In this document: positions 46,481 to 59,627 of the stretch, in pieces
Layout: each line of letters opens with the position of its first letter
How positions within the stretch are numbered: position 1 is the first letter of the stretch
From: Boswellia sacra
Lineage: Eukaryota; Streptophyta; Magnoliopsida; Sapindales; Burseraceae
Length of the DNA stretch: 64,000 nucleotides
Direction: 5' to 3'
Assembly: GCA_013180625.2 (NCBI GenBank)
Contig: SNVD02014772.1
Coordinates: forward strand, 372,001 to 436,000
Position numbers and translations under genes: made by a program
Notes under the pieces: generated by a model
What the model was told of the DNA's origin: nothing
The model's input: the letters and a program-made list of their open reading frames with translations, nothing else
Databases searched by the model: none

Positions 46481-47204
46481 CTGTACACCACAAATCCAAC
46501 TAAGCACATAGAAGATAAGCGATAACCCCAAAGCGAAATAAGGCCATTAATTACAGAAATACAAACTCAAAATGGCTTTCCAAAAATAATAATATTAAAA
46601 AAGGACAGTTACAATTACAATTTTACAATAACAAGGACATCTGCAACAAACAAATAAAATTTTAAATAACTTTAGATTAATGCCAATTCAAACAAGACAA
46701 ATTTCTCAGAGAATCCAGAGAATCCCATTAGATAAACAATCACCAACAATCTGTACCATTAAATAATACACAAATATCACAGAGAAAACAAGATATTTAT
46801 ATTAGCTGACCCGAGAATCAAGATATGAACAGTAATTCACAATCAAATGAACGTCAACGGCTGGTGCATCCACCTCTTCGAGCATAGCAAACACCAAAAG
46901 ATTTCCAAAACGTCATTAAACGCCAAAAAAGACTATTTAAAAAAAAATCACTGCTTTGTCGATTAAAAGCAGGCAAAAACTAGTTCTCCAACAACCCAAA
47001 TAGCCAGTTTGGTAGCCCAGAAAATGCAGGAAAAGAAAAAGAAAGTAGAAGAACACCAAGAACCAAACTTTCCTTTTATTTTGCATAGTAATCACTAATT
47101 GGAAGCAAACAAAGTGAATGAAAACAAAGCAAAGCAAAAACAAGCAAGAAAGCATGGGAAAAAAAATAAACAAGAAGTGAAAGAAAGGACGTGAAAGAGT
47201 GTAC
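46481..47204 (-). other. 5'UTR intron of the D6PK-like gene
   Basis: On the minus strand, CAG|GTACAC (donor, 47204) and GTGTACAG|GATTGG (acceptor, 46481) bracket 724 bases. The acceptor is about 20 bases upstream of the ATG at 46459. The first leader exon would lie at 47205 to about 47460 and contains a (CT)n run on that strand (plus-strand GAGAGA, 47367-47382). Leader introns of this kind often raise expression. Confidence 0.5.
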
Positions 47205-48721
47205 CTGATCATAGAAGAGAAGAAAGCAGGCAATGTTTCATGAAGTGGGAAACAATGAGAGACCCATAAAGGGAAAAAGTGAAGTAACTTTGGAGGTGAG
47301 TTCAGAGTGTGTTTGTGGTTGTCTGAAGAGGGCCTTCAGATCCGATCGAAAGATGAAAGCAGAGAAAGAGAGAGAGAGAGATTGAATAACAATAATAATA
47401 ACAACGATAATGATAAAGAGAAGAGAGAGTTTGGAGTTCAGAGTTAGTTTTTGGTTTGCCAAAAGTGGGTTCTGTTATTGTTTTCGTCGTTTTATGGTGG
47501 CAAGTGAAAATGGGTGATTATGTGACAACCACCCGAAGCTCAAGCTCAAGCTCAAGCTAAAGCTCAAAACTCAAACTCAAACTCAACTCACCCCACAACT
47601 CAAGCTTCAAACAAAGCAGATTCTTCCCTCTCTAAACACTGTAAAATAAATAAATAAATAAACACTTCTCCCCTTTTTCTTGGCTTTGGGTACAATTACT
47701 ATTTTCTCTTTAAGCAACCAGAATGCAATTTAGGTAAATATAGTATGCTTTAATCTGAATTAAGTTTTTACTTAAAAGTGATGGATGTCATTATAACTAA
47801 ATACAATATTATTCATACAATTTATATTAGATTTATAGTTTTTATATCAATTATTTTTAAAACTGGTAGTCTAACTAGTTTTCTTTTAATTTTAGTTTTT
47901 AAAAATTAATATTTTTTAAAAATACAATTAAAAAGAAAATGGTTTATAAATAAACTATTTAAAAAAAAGTTTGTAAATAAAAATTAATGTTTTAAAATTT
48001 TTCTCTATTATAAAGAGGAATAAATAAATAAATCTTATAATATAAATAAAGATAAAATTATCTTTTATAATACGTTTAATAGATGAACTAACTGTATTTA
48101 AAAATTATGAGTTTTTATGTTACTTTATCAAATGTTAGAAGGAAAGTGTTACTTCGTCCAAATGTTGAAGAAAACAATGTTAATTACTCGAAATATAAAT
48201 AATTGTATTATAAATTTTAATATAAGAAACGTTCATGGTTCATCTTCACATCAAATGTCATGACTTTAAGATAGGGTTGAAAAATCAACATAAACTACAA
48301 ATACTTATAATTTTTTTTAAATCAAGACGAAGGAAAATATATTTTTTCAAATTTTTGGAGATAAATAAATATTTGGATTTTAGTGTTGGGATGTCGATTT
48401 TCAAAGAGATCCCCCTCGTTCTCGTTAAGCTAGCTCATCTAACTCGTCTTTATAGGATGGCGTGTCGTTTTGATTAAAGGGGCGCCCCCACAGTGACCAC
48501 TCTTCCCATTCCAATTGTTGTATACGTCTTTTCTAATTATAGTGCATTAAGGTTAGGTCCACAACGGTTTTCAATCATTAATTGTTTTTATAAGCACTTA
48601 TTACCTCCATTAATCTTAATTAATCTTCATCTTCATCCTCATCCACTAAACTACTGCCCGTTCCTTTAGCTCTTCAATTTCATCTACGTTGTTGATGTGT
48701 TTATTATTTATTTATAAAGAA

Positions 48722-48930
48722 TAATATTATATCTATAATTTATTTATAATAATCCTTTCTACAATTTATATTAATAAAATTTTATTAAAAATATAATTAT
48801 TCTTACCTAAAAAATATTATAGAGATATAATTATCTTTATTCATTTTTATTTTTTTTTTTCTCGACTGAATTTTTGTCAACACAGATTATAAAGAGAGTT
48901 GATTGTAAATAAGTTGTAGGTATAACATTA
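48722..48930. mobile_element. Palindromic MITE-like element, copy 1
   Basis: Inverted ends: TATTATATCTATAATTTAT at the left and, inverted, ATGTTATACCTACAACTTAT at the right. About 205 bp, no ORF. Related to the copies at 49955, 50170 and 50386. Confidence 0.5.
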
Positions 48931-49954
48931 CTCATTATTTAAGTAATATTCAACCAGCAAATTTTTATATATACCGACTTTTTATACATACTAGTTATCC
49001 TTCTTTATCTGATTTATTTTGCATTATATAAGTTTATAAACAAAAATGGGTATGTTTAGTTTAATCATCATTTAAATTTTTACCAAAATTACGTAGGAGA
49101 CTAAAGTCATCCAAACAATAAACCAATAATTTTGTATTGTATTTTAAAGTGGATGTTACAAATTATATTGTCATGACCCCACCAAGAATCAAATATATTA
49201 CTTTAGTAATTTGATTTTGACATCTTAAACGTATTGACCATTTAGATTGTGATACTTGTCCCATTGTCGAAAATTTAATTTTTAGCCTTTTGGTGGAAAG
49301 AATTGTATGTCCTCTCCCTTGTAGTCGACCTTATTTCTACCTTGTGGTTCAAGCAATAATTAGAGACATGAAATTTGACATGTAAAAGTGAGATATCTTC
49401 AAATATTCGCCCTAACATTGAGATAAAAGCATTAGTAATTTATTAAAATACGTATGGAATAGGCTTGGGAAAGAATTAAGGAATAAGTCAATAGAAATAA
49501 AGAGGGTTTGGGATGAGAATGAATTTCATATTCTTTGTGTTTGAGGTTTAACATATCTTCAAAATTAGTTTTGGAATCATCAAAAGAGGCTTGGTTTGTT
49601 TTATTTCATAAAAGCTTAATTTAATCCAATCAAATTTGGGTATATTCTCAAGGACAATCTTTTAAGAGATTACAATTTGGAGACACTATGATAAGAACAT
49701 GGAAATTGAAGAATTACGAATCATTTATATATACATTATCAAGTAATTTTGTAAATACGAAGTTCACATGTAAAATTTGATTTGATATATGTGGTAATTT
49801 ATAGGTTAGACTTGTTAAGCACATGTAAAGTTTACCTTATATATGTTGCACCAACTAGACTTGTTGCTAGTGCAATAGATGTAGAATATATACACTTTCC
49901 TCATTTAATTTTACATTATCATCAATATTTTGTTACTTTAACTTTATTACATAA

Positions 49955-50150
49955 ATAATATTATACTTACAACTAATTTATTTTACAGCTTGAGTTGAAA
50001 AAAATATTAGTACATATATAATTATTATCTCATGTAATTTAACCTATCATTTGTTTTTCTTTTTTAACCCATCTAGCGATATTTTGTAAACTTAAATCGT
50101 AAAAAATATTAATTGTAGATGAGTTATAGGTGTAACATTAATATTATTAT
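49955..50150. mobile_element. Palindromic MITE-like element, copy 2
   Basis: Left end AATATTATACTTACAACTA, right end inverted AATGTTACACCTATAACTC. The middle contains GCTTGAGTT and CATCTAGCGATATTTTGT, shared in diverged form with copy 4. Confidence 0.55.
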
Positions 50151-50169
50151 ATATATTTCAGAACTATGT

Positions 50170-50346
50170 AATGTTATACTTACAAAGCTTGGATATAAAA
50201 TTTGTATATAAAGTTGATGTAATATCACTCATTCAATATTATATGACTTATTAACATTTATTACATCGATAACTGATCATATTAATATTTATAATTACTT
50301 GATGTCATATTAACTTTGTATAAAGATTTTGTAAATATAATATTAT
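50170..50346. mobile_element. Palindromic MITE-like element, copy 3
   Basis: Left end AATGTTATACTTACAAAG, right end inverted AATATTATATTTACAAAA. It contains inverted TAAAGTTGATGTAATAT / GATGTCATATTAACTTT arms. Confidence 0.5.
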
Positions 50347-50385
50347 TATTTTAATATTCACTTAATGTCAAGTCACCTGTATATA

Positions 50386-50570
50386 TTAAAATTATACCTG
50401 TAACTCATTCACAACCTGAGTTAGATAAAATATTGATCGATGGATAGTTACCATATCATATAATTTAATATCTTATATTTATTTATTTTATTTTTTATTC
50501 ATCCAGTGATATTTTATCAACTCAAGTTACAAGAAAGGTTAACTATAGATAAGTTATAAGTGTAATATTT
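50386..50570. mobile_element. Palindromic MITE-like element, copy 4
   Basis: Left end AAATTATACCTGTAACTC, right end inverted AATATTACACTTATAACTT. The interior CATCCAGTGATATTTTATC matches copy 2 in diverged form. Confidence 0.55.
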
Positions 50571-51250
50571 TTTTATGTAATATTATCATTTTTTTCAATT
50601 ATCATCCTGAGTCTCACAATACACAAATATATAGTATTATTGAAAATGCTAATCTATTGAGAAAAAAGTATCAAAAGCAATAATATTTTATAATTCATAA
50701 TATTTTTTTAGTAATAAGCAAAATCATATTTGAGATATTTGATATAAATTATTATAAGGTGAAAAATATTATTATACTGTTATTTGGCATATCAGCAGTC
50801 AATATTATTTCATTATGTTAAACAATTGGACTGGATATTATGATAATAAAATAAAGTTTTAACACTTTTGCCTTTTGAGTGCTCTCTCCTCCTCCATCAA
50901 ATGGGTGCTGCTCTCAACACATTTAATTCCATCTTTCCTTGTTTTGATCAATTAATGTTACGAAATAGGCAGCATAACCATGTTTCTTATTAAAAAATTA
51001 TGGTAATGATCTTTGTAACAAAAAAAGAAAATTGTACTTTTAAGATAAAAACTCAACCATTTTTTGTATGATACAATTGGGTAAAAAAAAAAAAAAAAAA
51101 GAACTTTACAGCTGCCCAATTCACAGAACACAATATGGATATACATTAAATGATAATAAAAAAAAAAAAGAAATTGTAAAAAAAATTCAAAGTAATAATA
51201 AAATAAATGGTAATCACATGGGGTTAAGTGAACAACAACATTAACAACAT

Positions 51251-51545
51251 TAACTTCAAGTGGGGGGACACGGAAGCATCACATGGAGCACGTGAAGCAC
51301 GTGGACGGCTGTGATGCTCATGCCTTGCCTTGCCTCTTCTCGCCCGGCGCGCGCATCATTCGTAAAACAATGCGCCTTCAGAAGAGGCGCCCGTGTTGAG
51401 GAAAGGGATAATTTTGTTAGTACCACCCAAACTGCAGGTGGGACCAAGCTGCCACAGTGGCAGTTGGGGGGTTTGGATGGGTCCCGCAAAAGGCGATTTG
51501 GTTATATGTGGGGCAGAGTGGTTGTTGAGTAGTCCTTGTGAGGAA
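51251..51545. promoter_or_regulatory. GC-rich island with paired G-boxes
   Basis: About 300 GC-rich bases stand out in AT-rich DNA. Two CACGTG G-boxes lie at 51289-51294 and 51298-51303. There is also a GGCGCGCGC run (51346) and GTGGGACC (about 51439), a TCP-type site. It looks like a promoter or first exon, but neither ORF across it (51256-51489 minus, 51311-51532 plus) has family features. A non-coding transcript is possible. Confidence 0.35.
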
Positions 51546-53502
51546 GAGATCCATCATCCATGGGCTCCATTTAACGATATTTCTTCTTCTTCGCCACAAT
51601 TTTTTTTTTTTTTTTTTTCTGAGAGAGTCGTTAGCCCTGCTGTTCATTCGTTGATATGAATCAATCAACATTTATTAATCTATAATTAATATAAGTTTAA
51701 TTAATAAAATTCTCTTCTATTTTATTTTAATAGTGGGCAAAAAAATTATAATCTAAAATAATTAATGAATTTCATTAAGCTAAGCTATTTGCTTCCGAAG
51801 AATAATAATATTATAGAAAAATTAATATAGATAAACTTAATGACTTTCGAAGATTTTAGAGAGAATGAGAAAGACTGATGATAATGATATTTGGGTTAAT
51901 TAAATTATAGCCTTAAAAGGGGATTATTTTGAATTTTTACAAAATCTTAACTTATTGTGTCTAATTAAGTACGACTTTAAATTAACAAAAATATCGTTGC
52001 AAATAAGTTGCCAAGAGGCTTTGAATCCAAGTTAATAATTGAGGCTTGTCCACTCAATAACTTTAGTGATTGATAGCTAAACATATCTGACAAATATTAT
52101 TTATTAATGAGATATAATCGCTTTTGGATATTGCACTTAAACAACTAAAAATTATTTTTTCATTTAACGTTAAAGTAGAATACGAGAGTAAAAGTGACCT
52201 TGAGAAGTTATTTGAATCTTATATTTCTTGTTATCATGGACTAATAATATTAAAAGACATGTAGAGATTATAGAACAAAAGCTCAAATATTGGTTTTGAA
52301 CGAAGAGATGAAGTATAAAACAGAGAGCATTACCTTGTTGACTTGACTGGATAATAATAGAATCCTGGGATGTTGGATGTGTCTCTGCAAGACTCTCACA
52401 GGTCACAGCCAAAACGCCGGTGATGAAGGAGTTTGTCACAGGAATATGATATGGGTTTGATTGGATTGTATAAGTACGTGTAATGATTAGGTGAAATTTG
52501 GGACATGGATCAACCAGTGGGGGCCAACCTCTGCCATCAATCAAGTAAACATGTCTCAACAATCATTTTCAGTGTGCAATGCATGGAATCATTCTCTCTA
52601 TCATTATGTTTTCTCTTCATCATTATAATTTGTAAATGTATTATGTATTTGTATTTAGACTCGGTTAAGTTTGACTAATTTGTTAGTTACATAATATATT
52701 ACTTGGAGCGTTGATTAAAATCCCATTAAATGTCTAGATATAACCAAGACACATTGCCAATTGGCAATTGTGATAACTTCCACAAACTAACACTGTAAAT
52801 TTAGTGTTAATCTGTCACATTGGTGATTTGCCCTCGTGCTTTCAGGATGAGAACACAACTACCAGGCATTAATAGCAGCTGCTACAAACATCACTGCATC
52901 CTTTAATGGCTTGTAAGGATTCTAGATTTTGGCAAATCATGTACCTAAAATGATTAGGTCAGATCGAAACAAATACACTTCCATTGTGGATAAGTTATGT
53001 CTCTTTGGTTCAATGCAGAGGCAGGAAGGGCTAGGCATGGTTGGCTGGTGGGTGGGGTGCAGCCTGGCAAGGTTCATGAGCTGATTCACCACAAACATGG
53101 ATAGACAGAGATCTATACTGATGCAATCAGATTCATTATAGGGAAAAATGTCTCACTTTGATTTCAGACACGTAACTAAGTGTTAATGGCTTATAGTCCA
53201 GTTGACATCTCCACATGCCCGACGAAATAGATTGGGGGGTCGATCCTTCGGTCATGATAATGATAATTCATTTGGGAATATTGGTACGAGACTACTGTCT
53301 ACATGTTGAATATTAATCAGATTACAGCGATGAGAAACAGTAAGATACAAATTAAAGAAACTAAAAAAACAAGTTTCTTTTACAACTGGGTTCCGCTGAC
53401 TTCATTTGTTTCTGTACATGGCATAGTTATTTCCCATAGAACTAATATGAAAAATATGAAAAATGCACTATTTCTTCGATTGAATGAGGTAATTTAACAG
53501 TA
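51546..53502. other. Intergenic DNA
   Basis: A poly-T run at 51600-51619 and AT-rich DNA follow the GC island. A 130-codon minus-strand ORF at 52170-52562 has no recognisable motif. No gene supported. Confidence 0.4.
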
Positions 53503-55476
53503 TCAAGATTGTTCTAACAAATTTTCTAGATATAAATTTAAGATGTATCGGCCAGTGGAAAGCACATCGAGCCTCTTCTCGCTAGGTTCATACTTCCCTT
53601 TCCGAAGCTGATACCGGTGAGTCACAGCTGAGATTGTATAAGCTTGACCTTCAATTGTCACACTCTCTCCACATTGCAAGTTCTGAAACAGAAAGTACAA
53701 TAAGAACATGTACAACAAAACAAACATACCCCAGTAGCAAAATCATGTTCTACTGTTTCAACTTTGATATGCTAAGTTGGGCCTACTAATCCCCATGGAT
53801 GAATCTACAGAGTAATATGGACAACATGACAGGTAGACCAAAAGATTTGCATCTGGTGCAGAAAGAATTGTGGTAGGGGTCTATCACTAGTTTCTGATCT
53901 ACAAGCTCAGGTGGAACTGTGGAAGAGCAAGTGACATTTACAACTCATAAATCAAACAGATATGATACTTCAATGATTCATAATTTAAAACACCTACAGG
54001 GAAATAAAGAAAAATACATGATGCAGATGTATTCACAAGCACAAAGGTTATGTAGAACCAACAATTTCAACACTTGAGTACTAGAAAGAAAAAAGAAACC
54101 AACATATTTTAGTGGCAGAATCCATAACGTAATCTGGAAAAAATTATTGTCCTGATGTTTCTGTACACTAATCAAAATGATGTCTTCAATTATTCACCAT
54201 CTTTACAGCAGCTCATAGACTAGCCAGCAAAAAGCATGTTGCAGATTTGAAACCTTTTCTATGTCACTACCTCTTAACACTTGGGAGCAGCTCTCTACGT
54301 GGAAATACCTCCTTCAACCTTAAATTTTGAAGACCCTCCACGTATCTGTTCCCAGTAGTATAAGTTTGACCCACAAATATACATTTTTTTTTACTTCCGA
54401 AATTTCCTAAATGTAAAACATGTACTAAGAATTACTACAGAGAAAAGAGTGGGGTTCCGGCCTCCAAGACAATCATTGAACACACCTTCTGTCTACTTCT
54501 CACTTTGCAAAATGGCCAAACAAACCTTCATATTAATTAGTTGTATGAAACAATTTAAAAACTTGTTTCTTGTTGAAGTTCTATGCCTGTTCTCCCAACT
54601 CATATTTTTGTTAAAACAACCATGTTTCAAATCATACTAGTTTCCTCAACTGAAATAGATTACCACATTCTCCATCTGATAATTGATTTTGTCAACAAAA
54701 CTGTTATGCTCTTAGTCCATGAAATGGTGATAAATTTAATAAATTATATATGTTTCATTCATAAGATCCTGCACTTGTTATTACTCGTCCACCATATTGT
54801 AAACTTTTTCAAAGATATAACAAAATTCGGCAGCTTATTTTTCATTCTTTAATTCAATCAAAACGCTCATGTAATGCCCAGATGCAGCATTATTGCTAGT
54901 TAGTCAATCAATTGATTTACCATACGTTTAATTTATTTATATTTTCGTCATTTCAATTCTTTTACATGGCTTTTGTGAGAAGATAACATAAAGGGCGGTT
55001 TTTGATGGACCAAAACGGAGATTTCTTAAACAACAACAATTTAAATGTCTTTCACAAAATTTAGCAACTTTCTAGAGGTTATTGATGAATTTTAAAAAAA
55101 ATCACAAGAACCCAATTGTGCTTGGCCAATGGTCCATAAATATAATGCAATATCTTTCTAGCTTATAATTAACCTTAATTGCTATTCAAAAAACAAACCA
55201 AAAAAAGCTAACAATTGAACACACGCACAGAGAAAGAAGAAGAAGCAAAAATGCATATAATTTGTTAAAATTCCGATAGTAACTTACGGACGGGAAGCAA
55301 CGAATGCCAAGGTTCTTGGGTGGGGGTGTAATTTCGATCACTTTGTAAGGGTGAATGTTATGCTCTCTGCCTTTTTCTCTCTTCCTAGATACTACTTGAA
55401 GTAGTTGTGTCTTCCGATATGTGCCCAGGTTCGATGTCACCATTGCCATTTCTGATTGTGAATCTTCCTCTCTCAA
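53503..55476 (-). CDS. Small conserved protein of unknown function (122 aa)
   Basis: Two exons, 55288-55476 and 53503-53682, join in frame across a 1.6-kb GT-AG intron (CFPS then NLQCGESV). The protein is short and basic at first (SRKREKGREHN, then PPPKNLGIRCFP), then has a beta-rich part (GESVTIEGQAYTISAVTHRY) and an acidic Leu-rich end (ILNLYLENLLEQS). I recognise it only as a strongly conserved type of small plant protein of unknown function; I cannot give a role. The ATG at 55476 gives a 10-residue start before a second Met (55449 or 55443), either of which could be used. No membrane segment seen. Confidence 0.7.
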
Positions 55477-56570
55477 CTCCTTTTTTTCTGGGTTATGTTT
55501 TTTTGTTTTTGTTTTTGTGTTTGTTTTTTTCTATTTTTTCTATCGAGTGGAGATTCGAGAGGGACAAAAGAGACCAAAAAAAAAATTACTTTTTTATTTT
55601 TTTATAAAATAAAACTCTTGTTTTGAAGAAAAAAAAACTAAACCTCTACCATTTATGAAAGCTTGTGAGTAGATATTTTGAGAGGTTAAAGAGGGTTGTG
55701 TGGTTCTTAGTTCTTACGGGTCTCGTCTTTGTTCTTTTTACTCGTTTGTTTGATTGTCCATGTTTCATGTTTCTCTTTGACAGATAAAATATTTTGGCTT
55801 CGAAAAAGCCAACTTATAATCAATGAAAGCGCAAGATGATTTCATTGTTGCTTCACACCATCGAGGAAACCCAACTCAGAAATTTACTTTGTTTGTTGCT
55901 GTGCTTTTCAATACTTGAACCAAGGAATTCCAATGGAATGAGAGATTCAAGATGCACTTAAGAGTCTGCAAGTTAACCACGGAGCCGTATTATTACTAAC
56001 TGCGTAACAGATGAGAAAATACTGCGAGTTCAGTTCAGTTCAATGTAACGGTCCCAGCATCAGAAACAAAACATCGTTGTTCCTTTTTTTGATGCAAAAG
56101 TTCATGTAAAGCAGCAGTGAGTTAGTATCATAAGTTAATGTTAGACGTATTTTCCCATCCCATAGGTGGCCTACCCCTCTAGTACGGGCTATATTTGAGA
56201 ACAAAAGCAAATTAGTAATTGAAACAATTGCAACTCATGCCTGCAGTAATTTTCTTTTTCACAAACAGAGTACATCGGTGTAAATCAAGATTAAGGGGGG
56301 GAAAAAAAAAGAGAAAAGAAAAACTTGTTCAGCTCTCTTACATCTCAAAAGTCTTGGTAAAGGGTGCAATAAATGGATCAATGGACCTTCGAAGTGGAAT
56401 ACATAACCTCCTTCACAAAATTTGGGGAAGGGGCAATTGAAGCATAAGTCATGGTAGCATTTTTCTTCTGCTGAGTGAAAAATATGCTTATTGCTCAATG
56501 CTAAATACTTGTACAATACAGCTCTGCCACTACCATCCATAGCCCATAAAATCTTCCCACTGACGACTCT
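55477..56570. other. Intergenic DNA and 3' flank of the RNA-binding protein gene
   Basis: A pyrimidine-rich stretch (55480-55545) just upstream of the small-protein gene is probably its leader or promoter. No other gene seen; the last ~300 bases are the likely 3' UTR of the minus-strand RRM gene. Confidence 0.45.
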
Positions 56571-59500
56571 CTACCGCCCATAGGGATGATACCTACTGCT
56601 CCCTGCACCACCATATCCCCCTCTACTTCCAAAGAAGGAAGCCCCACCACCAGTTCCATAACCACCACCAAGACCCACGTCATAGCCAGTAGGACCACTC
56701 CCATAGCCACCACCTGCACTACCACCACCATAACCCCCATAACTCTCACCAGCACCACCATATTCTCCTGCTAGATCATAACCTCTATTAAAGCCTCCCC
56801 CGTAGCGACCTGAGTATCCAAGGGAGGATTCTCCCCTATAAGCCCCCATACCACCACCATACCCTCCATATCCACCAAATTCACCTCCACCATATCCTCC
56901 ATAAGAACTGGCTCTAACCCCATATCCTCCACCAGACCTATAACCACCACTGCCGCCGCCGCCACCACCACCAAAGCCACCACCTCCAAATCCACCATAG
57001 GAATCCCCAAACCCACCACCAAATGCAGGCTTAGAGTTATTGTATCGCCGGTAAGAGGAGGGTGGTGGTGGGTTTGGTTTCTTTGGCTCTGCCTTCTTGA
57101 TCTCCACCTACAATTAAAGAGAAGCATGGACTTAAGTTATGATGCTTTGTTTACTTAACAAATGAACTTAAAGTGCTTCTTATTTATCCAAAGCTGCATT
57201 TAGTATTAAAGAAGGGGATCCACATCCCAGAACTTTCAGGCAGCAGAAAAGATTTGAAACATATGATGTGCAGTGACTTCTATTACTATAAGACAGAATA
57301 AAATAATTTCACAAAGCAACTTTCCTCATAATTCAAATACTAGCCTTCAGAAGTTAATCCAGAACAACCTAAAAAACCATTCTAATAAAAGTTATAGATA
57401 AATGTTTTATACGTATTGATCACATGCACGCATAAGGGGCTTATCAGCTCAGTAAAATGCATAGAGACAAGCACTCTGCAATTTATTGAAATTTAAGCAG
57501 CAAAGTGAAACTCAGCCAGGATTGACTTTTTTAAGAGATATGGCAACTCTATTAAGGACAAAAACTGGATCGGAATTTGACATATAAGAAAAACTAGACA
57601 TATCAAATCGAGTCATTCAAAAACCTCTCTCGCTTAAGAAACATTGTTAGATTATCAACTGCCTTGTTAACATATTTCCACACCATAGATTGACAATGCA
57701 GGAGTCCAGGATTTGCTTAGTTGACCAATTTCAAAACCGGAAATATAAACAACATTCTCCATTGATATTTGAAAGTCAGAAACATAGTTCATGGAGAATA
57801 TAGAATCCCGTTATTTTATGATTTAAACATTTCATTACTTTCCTAGATATATTTTCCTAAATTATGCATTGTTACTAGAATAGGTTTATATTTCCTATTT
57901 TAATCAAGACTGGTCAATGAAAAGTGATATTTGATGGCCCGTTGGGTAATGAAGGCTGAGTTTTTAAAGAATACCTTTGTGAAGACTCTAATAATCAGTT
58001 ATCTTCACAATATGAAGGGCATAAAAAGAATCTGACAAGCATTGCAAGACAATCATCAGATACATAGTCATGATGGTGCACCGAAAATCTTATCATAATT
58101 CAAATCAGAAAATCAAGTGAAACAGAAGGTCATGAAACGATGAACTGCTTTAATTGCCATGAATACAATGCCAATTAAAAGGCAAGAATATTCACTAAAT
58201 GTCTCCAGGATTTACTGGTCATTAAAAAGACAATTGTAGAAACAGAGACATCACCTTAAGAATAAAAAAATAATAAATGTAACTTGATATTAGCAGGCAC
58301 TCGCTCACCTGAGCTCCAGCCAACTCAAGCTTGTTACCCTTGGATAACAAATCATCAACTGCTTCCTCTGAATCAAAAGTGATAAACCCAAAGCCACGCG
58401 AACGACTGGTGGAATGATCCCGCATGATTTGGTGCTCTTGGACCTCTCCATATTGCATAAAGAAGTCCTTAAATTCATCTGGCCATTTGCAACAGTTATA
58501 TTAGTGTCTCTACAGATTAATACTCCCACAAGATTCATTTTAATGCAAGAACCTGACTCCACCAAGGAAAAAAAAAAAAAAAAAAAAAAATAAAAATAGA
58601 AACAACATCACCTTCATTCACTGATGCAGGAATTCCACCAACAAAAATCTTCTTCGTCTTGAAATCTTTGGAGCCAATAGCTCCCTTTGGTATTGTCCGC
58701 TTAATTTCCACCTTTAAAAATCACAAGACCACACAAGTCAGAAGTTAAAGTTTACTACCCACTTTACATATAAAAGATTCAGTTCAACAACATTATAGTT
58801 TTGACAATGAACATAAACCCTACTTGTTTCCCATTAATAATATGAGTTTCTTGAATGACTTTATCAACCACAGAGGGATCTGCATACGTTACGAACCCGA
58901 ATCCACGAGGCTGCCCAGTCTTCCGATCCTTCATTATCACAGAATCCGTAATTTCACCATATTTACCAAAATGCTTGATAAATTGTGCTACATAAAACAA
59001 TCACAACCAACCAAAATAATTATAAGCCAAACACGTTGTCCTAAAACTAACACTACAAGAGATCCAGCACAACAACAATGAACTAACCTGAAGTTGTCTC
59101 CCTAGCTAAACCTCCAATAAAAATTTTTCTGCAAAATTTACATGTTCAATTAATTCAGAAACAAGTTCACCTACAAGTTAGCTCTTTTAGAAGCCCACAT
59201 CACATAACTAAGTACAATACAGCAAAAGAACTAGTCTTTCAAGTAGAAGTAAACACACATGAAGAGAAATCAAGAAGCTATCTAAGAAAACGTTCCGATA
59301 ATAGCACAGATATTTTACATATTTGATAAAGAAAAAAAATTAACAAAAAAAAGAAGAAAAAGAATAAAAAAAACTAGAGAACACCCATTAAGTAGAATTA
59401 CGGTAAAAAAAAAAAAAATCCTAATTTGCTTCTTCCGGTCCAAAGTGCTTAGAAAGGAAAGAACAAAAATTTTGTTGGTCAAGAAATGAGGAGGAGAATG

Positions 59501-59627
59501 GAATTTACCCAGGGCTCGCTCCGTCTCCAGTATGAGGCTGAGACCGGTCATCTTCAGCGTGGTCAGAGGATCTATGGACGTCGTTAGTGTCTCCGTCAAA
59601 ATTTGGCTCATTGGCTTCGGGGTCCAT
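56571..59627 (-). CDS. Two-RRM glycine-rich RNA-binding protein (hnRNP A/Musashi-like)
   Basis: Six exons: 59509-59627, 59088-59128, 58824-58987, 58612-58711, 58309-58478, 56571-57107. They join in frame to 376 aa. An acidic N-terminal stretch (~40 aa) is followed by RRM1 (41-~115: KIFIGGL and RGFGFVTY, the RNP2 and RNP1 motifs) and RRM2 (129-~205: KIFVGGI and RGFGFITF). Then a Gly/Tyr/Ser-rich tail of about 150 aa follows, full of YGGYGGG-type units. Such proteins bind nuclear or cytoplasmic RNA; the tail is a low-complexity region of the type that drives condensates. It resembles the Arabidopsis RBGD2/4 group, but I cannot assign the orthologue. Exon borders match the junctions usual for this family (before VEIKR and VEIKKAEPKK). 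Confidence 0.93.

Larger units (their letters stand above)
47465..51250. other. Long AT-rich intergenic region
   Basis: The first bases are the D6PK-like promoter side, with an AAGCTCAAGCTCAAGCT-type short repeat near 47533-47580. From 47700 on I see no gene. It contains a cluster of four palindromic elements (48722-50570) listed separately. Confidence 0.5.

Noticed and set aside
52170..52562. 130-aa minus-strand ORF
   Set aside because: No recognisable motif, weak context and AT-rich flanks. It could be part of a non-coding transcript but is not supported as a gene.
56501..57127. Long Val/Met-rich and Thr/Ile-rich ORFs at the end of the RRM gene
   Set aside because: They are other-frame readings of the Gly-rich repeat; the correct frame is fixed by the RRM exons and splice sites.
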